From assembly GCF_021233435.1 (NCBI RefSeq), contig NZ_CP089468.1, forward strand, positions 682,001 to 746,000: a stretch of 64,000 bases of DNA, given 5' to 3'. A program made the position numbers and the translations under genes. Positions within the stretch are counted from its first letter, which is position 1, and each line of letters begins with the position of its first letter. Shown piece after piece: positions 8,886 to 15,631 of the stretch. Under the pieces are notes generated by a model that saw nothing but the letters and a program-made list of their open reading frames with translations, was not told where the DNA came from and searched no databases. This stretch comes from Halobacterium noricense. GTDB taxonomy: Archaea; Halobacteriota; Halobacteria; Halobacteriales; Halobacteriaceae.

Positions 8886-9592
8886 CCGGCTTCGCGGAAC
8901 TCGCTGGCATCGCGTTCGCCGCCCAGTTGGCCGTCTTGCCGGGCGAGAAAGTCCAATTCATCATCGCGGGGCTGTCAACCCAGTACGACCCGAAAGTCGT
9001 CGTCGCCGCCGCCACCACCGCGTTCGCCATCTGGACGGCCGGCGAAATCGTCGTCGGGGACGCGCTCCGGAGCGTGCTTCCCGGCGTCTATCTGGACGTC
9101 GTCACGGGCGCGCTGTTCTTCGTGTTCGGCGTGCTCCTGTTGCGCTCGATGCCCACCGACGGCAACCCCGGGCCGATGCACAGCGACGGCGGCATCGTCG
9201 CGCTCGGCGGTCGCTTCGAGCAAGCCACCATCTTCGGGCGCGCCATCCCGACGTACTTCGGCGGGTTCCTCCCCATCTTCGCGATGATGTTCGTCGGCGA
9301 GTTCGGGGACAAGACCCAGCTCGTCACCATCGGGCTGGCCGCCCAGTACGGCGCGGCACCCGCCATCTGGGTCGGCGAGATGGCCGCCATTATCCCCGTC
9401 AGCCTACTGAACGCGATGTTCTTCGCACGGTTCTCCCAGAGCTTCGACGCGCGCCGCGCGCACCTCGCGGCCGCCGCGCTGTTCTTCTTCTTCGCGGGGG
9501 ACGTCGCGCTCCAACTCCTCTTCGACGTCTCCGTCTGGGAGGGCATCGTCGCGTCGGTCGCTCGCGCGCTCCCCGTGTCGCTGGCGGCGTAA
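8882..9592 (+). CDS. GDT1/TMEM165 (UPF0016) family cation exporter
   Basis: A 236-residue membrane protein with six or seven helices. The family moves Mn2+ or Ca2+ out of the cytosol using two inverted halves, each with an E-x-G-D-K/R-T/S motif. The second motif is intact (EFGDKTQ, about residue 140), but the first reads LPGEKVQ near residue 20, lacking the usual acidic/Asp pattern. It starts with GTG overlapping the regulator stop. The coupling to a DtxR-family regulator makes a manganese efflux role likely. The degenerate first motif may alter cation choice or stoichiometry. Confidence 0.85.
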   Translation: MTGFAELAGIAFAAQLAVLPGEKVQFIIAGLSTQYDPKVVVAAATTAFAIWTAGEIVVGDALRSVLPGVYLDVVTGALFFVFGVLLLRSMPTDGNPGPMHSDGGIVALGGRFEQATIFGRAIPTYFGGFLPIFAMMFVGEFGDKTQLVTIGLAAQYGAAPAIWVGEMAAIIPVSLLNAMFFARFSQSFDARRAHLAAAALFFFFAGDVALQLLFDVSVWEGIVASVARALPVSLAA

Positions 9593-9629
9593 TCGGCGGC
9601 TTTTTCGCGGCCTGCGACTATCTGTAGTC

Positions 9630-10262
9630 GTGTTCGACGCTGCTGTCTCCGTGATCGCTGGGCTCGCCCTCGGACTGTCGCTCGCCGCGCCGCCGGGCCC
9701 GATGAACGCCGTCATCGCCGAGGAGTCCGTGACTCGGGGCTGGCGCGCCGGCTTCTTCGCCGGCCTGGGCGCGATGACCGCCGACGCGTGCTTCTTCTTG
9801 CTCGCGCTCGTCGGCGTCGTCGCCCTCATCCAGGACGCCCCGACCGTAGAGACAGTAATGGTCGGTGTCGGCGGCGTGCTCATGCTCTACTACGCGTACG
9901 GTGCCTTCCAGGACGCCGGCTCGTTCTCCGCCGCCGAACCCGCCGAGGGCCGCGGCTTCCGGAAGGCGTTCGTGCTCGCGCTCGCGAACCCCTACCAGAT
10001 GACGTGGTGGCTGACCGCCGGCGTCGCTCTCCTGAACCCCACCGAGATTTCGGCGTTCGGCCTCCAGTTGTCCGCTGGCAACGGCGCGCTCACCATCGCC
10101 GGCTTCTTCTCCGGGATTCTCCTCTGGGCCGCGGGGTTCCCGGCGTCGCTGCGCGCGGCCGGCGAGCGCGTCGACGCGTTCGGAAAAGCAGTCGCGTACG
10201 TCAGCGCGGGCGCGCTGGCAATCTTCGGCGTCCTCTTCCTGAAAACAGCGGTCGGGCTATGA
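9630..10262 (+). CDS. LysE/RhtB family amino-acid exporter
   Basis: A 210-residue membrane protein with about six helices. The LysE signature APPGPMNAVIAEE lies at residues 20-32, followed by GWRAGFFAGLGAMTADACF; ANPYQMTWWLT around residue 118 is the second conserved segment. It would export an amino acid or related small solute. The start is GTG at 9630, with no other in-frame start nearby. It follows the GDT1 gene by 37 bases and may share its transcript; its 3' end converges on the HD-domain gene. Confidence 0.85.
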   Translation: MFDAAVSVIAGLALGLSLAAPPGPMNAVIAEESVTRGWRAGFFAGLGAMTADACFFLLALVGVVALIQDAPTVETVMVGVGGVLMLYYAYGAFQDAGSFSAAEPAEGRGFRKAFVLALANPYQMTWWLTAGVALLNPTEISAFGLQLSAGNGALTIAGFFSGILLWAAGFPASLRAAGERVDAFGKAVAYVSAGALAIFGVLFLKTAVGL

Positions 10263-10268
10263 GCCCGG

Positions 10269-10943
10269 TTACTCGCGCATTCCCGGTACTTCGGCTTCCA
10301 GCCACTCCCGGAACCACCGCACGCGCTTGATGCGTTGGTGGGCGATGGAGTCGGCGGTGTCGCTCTCCACCCGCTCGGCGGCGTTCTCGCCGCGTTCGAG
10401 CACGCGGTCGACCATCTCCGCGGCGTCGACGTGCGTGCGCGCCTCGTAGCCCATCCGCAGCAGCATCAGCGCCGCGCCGTTCGCGCCCGCCTTGTCGAGG
10501 ACGTCGGCCTCGATGAGACACCGCGTCTCCAGCGGGAGTTCCGAGAGGTCGCCCTGGTGGGAGTGGTCGGCGATGGCCGCACACACCTGGTCGACGAACG
10601 ACGGCGCGAAGTCGCCGTGGGTCTCCAGGTACTTCCGCGCGATGCGCGCGCCCTCGTCGGCGTGCTCCTCCTGCTCGGCTTCGAGTTTGGCGATGTCGTG
10701 GAACAGCGCGGCGACGCGGACGACGTCGACGTCCGCGCCCTCCTCGCACGCGATGCGCTCGCCGAGTTCGACGACGTTCCGGATGTGGGTGAAGCGGTAC
10801 TCCGCGGAGTGCCACGGGTACCACCGCATCCGCCCGCCGTCGTCCTCGTTCTCCACGCTCGCTTCGAGGTAGTCGCGGACGAACGCCGCCATCTCGTCGA
10901 ACTGCGGCTCGGAGACCGGCGACTCCTTTATCTCGACGCCCAC
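10269..10943 (-). CDS. HD-domain phosphohydrolase
   Basis: A 224-residue HD-superfamily metal-dependent hydrolase. HIRNVVELGERIA supplies the first histidine, ALFHDIAK the HD pair, DHSH a later histidine and EADVLDKAG the last aspartate. Proteins of this kind often cleave nucleotides or phosphodiesters; the substrate here is unknown. Start is GTG at 10943. It is convergent with the LysE exporter, six bases apart. Confidence 0.82.
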   Translation of the reverse strand: MGVEIKESPVSEPQFDEMAAFVRDYLEASVENEDDGGRMRWYPWHSAEYRFTHIRNVVELGERIACEEGADVDVVRVAALFHDIAKLEAEQEEHADEGARIARKYLETHGDFAPSFVDQVCAAIADHSHQGDLSELPLETRCLIEADVLDKAGANGAALMLLRMGYEARTHVDAAEMVDRVLERGENAAERVESDTADSIAHQRIKRVRWFREWLEAEVPGMRE

Positions 10944-11045
10944 GGTCTCACCTCCGTTGGCCGGCGTACACGTACTGTCATTACTACAACGAAGGCTTGT
11001 TTCTCTCTTTAGCCTTTTGCAGGTCTCCCGAGACCGGCCGAACGG

Positions 11046-11354
11046 TCAGTCGAGGTCGTAGTCGGCGACCGCGGCCTCGCAGTCCCGCATCGCCTCGAAG
11101 CGCTCCTCGTCGGGGTCGTCGATGGCGACCGATTCGACCGCCAGCCAGCCGCCGTCGTACACCAACCCCGTCACCCAGTCGTCGGTGCCGAGGATGACGC
11201 GCTCGGTGATGACGACGGGCTCGCGGGTGTCGGCCTCGACGGCCTCCTCGCGGTCGACGGGCACCACCAGCGAGAACGCGTCGGCGTGGTTGAGCGCGGT
11301 GACTTCCTGCTGTCGCAGCGGGCGGTCCGGCAGCGACTTCAACGTATCGCTCAT
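11046..11354 (-). CDS. Small conserved haloarchaeal protein of unknown function
   Basis: A 102-residue soluble acidic protein (MSDTLKSLPDRPLRQQEV at the start). It is predicted to be mostly beta strand, with no membrane segment, cysteine pair or catalytic motif that I can recognise. Codon use and acidity match the surrounding genes, and the ATG at 11354 is the first in frame. It probably belongs to one of the small haloarchaeal families without known role. Confidence 0.75.
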   Translation of the reverse strand: MSDTLKSLPDRPLRQQEVTALNHADAFSLVVPVDREEAVEADTREPVVITERVILGTDDWVTGLVYDGGWLAVESVAIDDPDEERFEAMRDCEAAVADYDLD

Positions 11355-11443
11355 ACGCGCTGGAGGCGGCCGCGACGCTTAGGCCGTTCGCTCTGCGGGC
11401 TCCCGAGACCTATTTATTCACGACGTTACAATACACACAAAAC

Positions 11444-11450
11444 ATATATA
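11444..11450 (+). promoter_or_regulatory. TATA box of the small zinc-finger gene
   Basis: ATATATA at 11444-11450 lies 27-33 bases before the ATG at 11477, in a short AT-rich patch. It predicts a leaderless transcript. Confidence 0.55.
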
Positions 11451-11476
11451 CTGGCACTCCATCGCCTGCGAGTGAG

Positions 11477-11632
11477 ATGCCGCTCTGCCAGAACTGCGAG
11501 TCGTTCGTCACCAAGGACTACGTTCGCGTGTTCACCCCGCCCGGCGTCGAACAACCCCGCGTCTGTCCGGACTGCCCCGACATGGTGCGGGACGGCGCGG
11601 ACGTCCGCGAAGCTCGCGCCACCCGGTCGTAG
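11477..11632 (+). CDS. 51-residue zinc-finger protein (DUF7563-like)
   Basis: A complete 51-residue protein: MPLCQNCESFV provides a CxxC pair (C4, C7) and CPDC a second pair (around residues 36-39), giving a four-cysteine zinc site, followed by VRDGADVREARAT. This layout matches the small haloarchaeal zinc-finger family known as DUF7563, members of which are numerous in halophile genomes and of unknown role. A clear TATA box lies at leaderless distance. It is too short for ordinary ORF cut-offs and is easily missed. Confidence 0.82.
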   Translation: MPLCQNCESFVTKDYVRVFTPPGVEQPRVCPDCPDMVRDGADVREARATRS

Positions 11633-11689
11633 CATCGCCCCGCGACTGCGAGCGCTTCCCTTCTCGCCCTCTTCGACGCCGAACTCGTG

Positions 11690-12294
11690 CGCCGCCCTCG
11701 TCGCCGTGTTCGACGGCGTCCTCAGAACGCTTCGCGTTCTGGGGGTCTGTGGAACCATGTTCCACAGCGTCCTCGTGAGCGTGCGAACGAGGGTTCGTGG
11801 AGCTATGCTCCACGGCATTTCGGAAGAGGTTCTCGAACACCTGCTGGAGGCGGTCGCGGTCGCCGCGGACGGCGAATTCGTCGATCACGTCCAGCGTGGC
11901 CGACTCGTCGGCGACACGCTCCCAGCACTGCCGCACGACGTCTGCGACGTCGACGTGCTCGCGGTCCGAGACTGCCTGTCCCTCCCGGGCGAGCGTCAGC
12001 GTCCCCTCGATGAGCGTCTCCATGCGGTCCAGCGACGCCGCGACCGCTTCGAGGTGTTCGCATGTCGTGCTCCTCGCGGACGGCTTCGAGGAATTCGATG
12101 CCGTTCTGCCCCGGCATGTCGAAGTCCGAAACGACGCAGTCGATGTCTTCGTCGGCGAGAATCGAGTGCGCGTCGCTGGCATTCGAGGCGGTCACGACCT
12201 CGATGCGGTCGTCCTCGCGTTCGATGAACTCGCCCGCCATCTCCGCGAACCCGGGCCCGTCGTCGACGTGGAGCACGCGGATGGAGTCAGTCAT
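11690..12294 (-). pseudogene. Degraded receiver-histidine kinase gene
   Basis: From ATG at 12294 about 78 codons encode a receiver domain (RVLHVDDGPGFAEMAGEF; phospho-acceptor in VVSDFDMPGQNGIEFLEA). At about 12060 the frame jumps, and the next frame gives EHLEAVAASLDRMETLIEGT and LTLAREGQAVSDREHVDV, the C-terminal part of a HisKA domain, then the ATPase N-box LQQVFENLFRNAVEH. The phospho-accepting H-box and any sensor domain are missing, and after the N-box the sequence dissolves into repeats and a basic frame. So it has an internal deletion, a frameshift and a lost C-terminus. It may still express a lone receiver domain. Confidence 0.8.
11723..11814. repeat. Tandem hairpin-forming repeats inside kinase N-box
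   Basis: Four adjacent inverted repeats: CAGAACGCTTCGCGTTCTG (11723-11741), TGTGGAACCATGTTCCACA (11748-11766), CCTCGT...ACGAGG (11771-11792) and CGTGGAGCTATGCTCCACG (11796-11814). In the reading frame of the kinase remnant they encode two head-to-tail units of the form (N/D)AVEHxSTxP, each ending with an acidic residue, so the end of the ATPase N-box is duplicated twice. A single related unit sits in the intact kinase at 37.8 kb. Confidence 0.85.
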
Positions 12295-12470
12295 TACCCT
12301 GCGTAGGGGCCCGAGATAACGGGTTTGCTGGTCCGCTCGCTTCGAAGCAGGACACCCCTTTAGTTCCTCACGTCGCCGCGAAAATCGCAGTAGCGGGTTC
12401 GGTTCGTCGCTCTGCTACTCGGTTCGAAGTAGTGGAGAACGACACCCAAGAAGTGTAAGAAATTTGATAG

Positions 12471-12543
12471 TAGCCCTGGGCAGATTCGAACTGCCGTCAT
12501 GGGCTCCAAAGGCCCATATGATTGGCCGCTACACCACAGGGCT
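12471..12543 (-). tRNA. tRNA-Gln (anticodon UUG)
   Basis: A 73-base cloverleaf on the minus strand: acceptor AGCCCTG/CAGGGCT with discriminator A, anticodon arm TGGGC-CTTTGGA-GCCCA giving anticodon TTG, and T-arm GGCAG-TTCGAAT-CTGCC. CCA is not encoded and no intron is seen. It reads CAA codons. Confidence 0.93.
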
Positions 12544-12566
12544 GCATCGGGAATTCAGGGTTCCGA

Positions 12567-12574
12567 TTTAATAT
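12567..12574 (-). promoter_or_regulatory. TATA-like box for tRNA-Gln
   Basis: On the minus strand ATATTAAA lies 24-31 bases before the first base of the tRNA, in the short gap between the HNH gene end and the tRNA. Confidence 0.5.
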
Positions 12575-12591
12575 GTATTGCGAGACGCGGA

Positions 12592-13239
12592 TTACGATGG
12601 CGGGAGGAATTCCATGTTTCCGTGTTCGGCGTAGATGTGACAGCTCCTGCAGAGCGCGATGAGGTTATCGACGGTGTGTGCCTCCTGTGGGTCGTCGAAC
12701 GTCCGCACGGGTTTGACGTGATGGACGTCCGGGTTCTGGCCGAGTTCGTGTGCCGTGGCTCCGCACTTCTGGCAGCGGTAGTCGTCCCGTTCGAGTGCTT
12801 TCCGTCGGACTTCTCGCCACCGGCCGTGTCCTTGACGTCTGTTGCATTCGAGGACTATCATCGGTTCGTCGCAGTAGTCACACGTCCGTTCGATTCGTTC
12901 GACGTCGACGGTTTCGGCGTATGGAGTCCCGAGGAACTCGTCCGCCTCCTCGACGCACTCCGAACAGTAGACGCCGTCCTTGTTGGAGGGATAGTAGTCG
13001 AAGGTGTCGCCGCACTGCTCGCAGTCGGTCGTTTCTTTGGCACCGGTGTAGTTCCCGTTCTTCTCGCCGGTCTCGGCGTAACAGTCGTCGCAGTACGTGC
13101 GCCGCGACTTCGGGTCGTAGAACTCGGTCCCACAGTCCGCACAGGTCCGGTTCGGGAGTGGTTCGTCGTGGACTTTCGTGTGGTGCTGGCGCATCCCCCG
13201 CTCCGTCGAGAGCGTCTTCCCGCAGGTCGGGCAGTCCAT
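12592..13239 (-). CDS. HNH endonuclease with N-terminal zinc fingers
   Basis: A 215-residue protein with four zinc-binding modules, then a nuclease. MDCPTCGKTLSTERGMRQHH is a C2H2 finger; CADCGTEF/YCDDC and CEQCGDTF/YCSEC are four-cysteine ribbons; CDYC follows around residue 122. The C-terminal HNH domain reads RCQKCGATAHE, then DVHHVKPVRTF, DNLIALCRSCH, the classic H-N-H/CxxC layout. It probably nicks or cuts DNA; freestanding HNH proteins of haloarchaea are often mobile or phage-derived. It ends 48 bases before tRNA-Gln. There is no obvious partner gene. Confidence 0.87.
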   Translation of the reverse strand: MDCPTCGKTLSTERGMRQHHTKVHDEPLPNRTCADCGTEFYDPKSRRTYCDDCYAETGEKNGNYTGAKETTDCEQCGDTFDYYPSNKDGVYCSECVEEADEFLGTPYAETVDVERIERTCDYCDEPMIVLECNRRQGHGRWREVRRKALERDDYRCQKCGATAHELGQNPDVHHVKPVRTFDDPQEAHTVDNLIALCRSCHIYAEHGNMEFLPPS

Positions 13240-13290
13240 ACCGACGCCACGCGCGGACCCGACTAGAAATTTAGCCCACTTAAAGAACAG

Positions 13291-13725
13291 TCAGTCGTCG
13301 GCTTCGATACCTTCCTCGACGAGCAGGCCGCAGGCGTCGGCTTCCGCGTCGAAGCACTCCGGACACTGCGGCTCGCGGTCGATAATCATGTCGAGGCGGT
13401 CCGCGACCGTCTCGTCGATGACTGGCTCCAGTTGCCGGGCTTCCGCGCGGAAGTCGTCGACGTCGAGGACGTTCGCGAGGAAGCGTTCGAGGATGCAGTA
13501 CGTCTGCAGCGCCTCGCGGGCGCGGGCTTCGCCGTCGTCGGTGACGGTCGCGCCCTTGTACTTCTCGTGGGCGACGAGCCCGCGGTCTTCGAGTTTCCCC
13601 ACCATCTCGTTGACGCTCGCCGGGCTGACGCCGAGGCGGTCGGCGAGCGCGCCGGTCGCCGCCGGGCCGTCTTCGAGCTGCTCGACGAGGAAAATCGTCT
13701 TCAGGTACTGGTCGGCAGTGTTCAC
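13291..13725 (-). CDS. DtxR/SirR-family iron-dependent regulator
   Basis: A 144-residue repressor: winged helix (TGALADRLGVSPASVNEMVG) plus metal-binding/dimerisation domain (about residues 60-120), without the FeoA domain of its paralogue at 8.2 kb. The C-terminus carries CPECFDAEADACG, three cysteines that could bind metal or sense redox state. The start is taken as GTG 13725 because GGAGGT lies eight bases upstream; an in-frame GTG at 13734 would overlap that ribosome site. It lies 37 bases after the ferritin-like gene and near the Suf genes, so iron homeostasis is the probable task. Confidence 0.88.
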   Translation of the reverse strand: MNTADQYLKTIFLVEQLEDGPAATGALADRLGVSPASVNEMVGKLEDRGLVAHEKYKGATVTDDGEARAREALQTYCILERFLANVLDVDDFRAEARQLEPVIDETVADRLDMIIDREPQCPECFDAEADACGLLVEEGIEADD

Positions 13726-13762
13726 GCGACACACCTCCGCTGTGGGGTCGGTTGTTCCGTGC

Positions 13763-14257
13763 TCATGCGCGGGCCTCCATCAGTTTCGCGACCTCTTCGA
13801 CGCCCTCGGCTTCCGCGTGGCGAATGTCCCGGAGCGTCTCCAGGACGTCCTCGCGGTCGACGCCGAACTCGGCGTCGCTGGCTTCGACGGCGTCGATGAG
13901 GTCGTCGTAGAACTTGTACGCGGTCTCCTCGCCGTGGAGCTGGTCGTAGAGTACGCCGTCGAAGTCCTCCGGGCCGGTCTGCCCGTAGCTCCCCGCGACG
14001 AGCTCTTTGACGTCCTCGAAGGGGATGCTGTCGGCGTCGAGCGCCTCGACGAGCGATTCGAGCCGGCGGCGGTGTTCGGCGGACTCCGCGCTGGCCTCCG
14101 AGAGCAGCTCCTCGATGGCTTCGTCGCGCTCCTCGCCGGGCAGCGACTGGTAGTGCCGGTGCGCGCGGGCCTCCACGACCTCTTCGAGCACGATGCCGAT
14201 CTGGAGGAGACGCGCGAGCTGGTCGTCGGAGTCGACGCGGGCCGCAACCGAGCTCAC
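13763..14257 (-). CDS. Ferritin-like diiron protein
   Basis: A 164-residue, almost entirely helical protein of the ferritin/rubrerythrin superfamily. Spaced acid/histidine pairs fit a four-helix diiron site: LEEVVEARAHRHY, ESAEHRRRL, GEETAYKFYDDL and IRHAEAEGVEEV. Start is taken at GTG 14257 because GAGGT stands upstream at ribosome-site distance; the GTG nine bases earlier lies inside that site. It is followed by a DtxR-family regulator and preceded by sufD, suggesting iron storage or repair linked to iron-sulfur cluster assembly. Exact activity is unknown. Confidence 0.78.
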   Translation of the reverse strand: MSSVAARVDSDDQLARLLQIGIVLEEVVEARAHRHYQSLPGEERDEAIEELLSEASAESAEHRRRLESLVEALDADSIPFEDVKELVAGSYGQTGPEDFDGVLYDQLHGEETAYKFYDDLIDAVEASDAEFGVDREDVLETLRDIRHAEAEGVEEVAKLMEARA

Positions 14258-14316
14258 GGCGCACACCTCGACGGCGGTACTCCGGTCATACTACTCGTAA
14301 CTGAGAGAGAAGCGGA

Positions 14317-14322
14317 CTTAAA
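14317..14322 (-). promoter_or_regulatory. TATA-like box before ferritin-like gene
   Basis: TTTAAG on the minus strand, 60 bases before the GTG at 14257. With the usual spacing it gives a leader of about 33 bases that contains the GAGGT ribosome site, so this pair would be a leadered transcript separate from suf. Confidence 0.4.
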
Positions 14323-14373
14323 CCGTTCCCTCCGACGACGGCGCGCCAGTGGCCGTCCTCGGAGCGCGAACGC

Positions 14374-15630
14374 CTACTGCAGGCGCTCGTGGATGCGCGT
14401 CTGGAGGTCCTCGCGGAGCTCCTCGACTTCGACTTCTTCGAGCACCGGCACGAAGAAACCCTCCACGAGCATGTCCGTGGCGAGCTGCTCGGGGACGCCG
14501 CGATTCTCCATGTAGAACAGCGTCTCCTCGTCGACCTGACCGACGGTCGCGGAGTGGCTGGCTTCGGTGTCGTGGTTGTTGATGATGAGCTTCGGGGAGG
14601 CGTCGGCCTCGCTCTCGTCGCTCAGCATCAGCGTGTTCTCGCGCTGGTAGCTGGAGGTGTCCCAGGCGTCTTCGCCGACGTCCTGGACGCCCTCGTACAC
14701 CGAGCGCGCGTCGTCGTCGATGACGCCGCGCGTGACGAGGTCGGCGGTCGTGTGTTCGCCGCGGTGCCAGACCTTCGAGTCGAGGTCGAAGTGCTGGCCG
14801 TCGTGGCCGAAGAACGCGCCGACGATCTTCGTCTCGCTTCCGTCGCCGTTGAGCTCCGTGGAGACGCTCGTCTTCGTCAGGCGGCTGCCGAGGTTCCCCT
14901 CGATCCAGTCGACCGTGCTGTAGGTGGTCGCGTCGCCGCGCTTGACGGTGTAGTTGTACGTGTCCTCGTCGAAGTCCTGCAGGCTCCCGTACTGGACGTA
15001 CGAGTTCTCGCCCGCGTCGACTTCGACGACGCCGGAGTAGTACCGACCGTCGCTTGCGGCTTCGCCGCTCGCGGATTCCGAGGCGCTGCGCGCCTCGCTG
15101 TCCTCGCTGGTGTCCTGGCGCTCCAGAATCGTCACCGAGGAGTTGCTCTCGGTGACGACGAGCGTGTAGTTGAACAGCGACCGGGAGGTCATCGACGTCC
15201 GAATCGTCACGTCCTCGGCGTCGACGCCGGCGGGCACGTAGACGACCGTTCCGGTCGTGAACAGCGTCGTCGACAGCGCGGTCAGACGGTTCTGCTGCGG
15301 GTCGACGATGCTGCCGAAGTGCTCCTCGACGAGTTCGGCGAGGTCGTCGTCCTGCAGGGCCTCGTGGAACGACGCGACTTCGACGTCCTCGGGGCCGACC
15401 TGGTCTTTCTGCTCGGTCTGGGTGAGCGGGTCGACTAGCGCCTCGAAGTCGAGGTCTTCGAGGTTCGTCCACTTGCGGCCGGGCGTCTCGATGACGCTCG
15501 GGTAGTCGAGGGCTTCGAGCGCGTCGAGGGCGTCCAGTCGCGTCTGGAGCAGCCACTCGGGCTCGTCGTGCTCGTCGGCGAGCTGCCGTACGGTCTCTTC
15601 GCTGATGTCCTGGTGCAGTTGGGTGCTCAT
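14374..15630 (-). CDS. sufD: SufD, Fe-S cluster assembly scaffold subunit
   Basis: A 418-residue member of the SufB/SufD family, partner of SufB and SufC in the cytosolic scaffold that assembles iron-sulfur clusters. The N-terminal helical part (EEWLLQTR-like segment DEPEWLLQTRLDAL) precedes a long right-handed beta-helix. Near the C-terminus, NNHDTEASHSATVGQVDEET is the conserved SufD/SufB core with the key histidine. Start is ATG 15630, one base after the sufB stop; the longer frame upstream is sufB antisense-free overlap. An acidic low-complexity insert (about residues 180-205) is a halophile trait. Confidence 0.93.
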   Translation of the reverse strand: MSTQLHQDISEETVRQLADEHDEPEWLLQTRLDALDALEALDYPSVIETPGRKWTNLEDLDFEALVDPLTQTEQKDQVGPEDVEVASFHEALQDDDLAELVEEHFGSIVDPQQNRLTALSTTLFTTGTVVYVPAGVDAEDVTIRTSMTSRSLFNYTLVVTESNSSVTILERQDTSEDSEARSASESASGEAASDGRYYSGVVEVDAGENSYVQYGSLQDFDEDTYNYTVKRGDATTYSTVDWIEGNLGSRLTKTSVSTELNGDGSETKIVGAFFGHDGQHFDLDSKVWHRGEHTTADLVTRGVIDDDARSVYEGVQDVGEDAWDTSSYQRENTLMLSDESEADASPKLIINNHDTEASHSATVGQVDEETLFYMENRGVPEQLATDMLVEGFFVPVLEEVEVEELREDLQTRIHERLQ

Positions 15631-15631
15631 G

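Noticed and set aside
12471-13239. tRNA-Gln as an integration site for the HNH gene
   Set aside because: I found no second copy of the tRNA 3' end near the HNH gene, which moreover lies on the 5' side of the tRNA.
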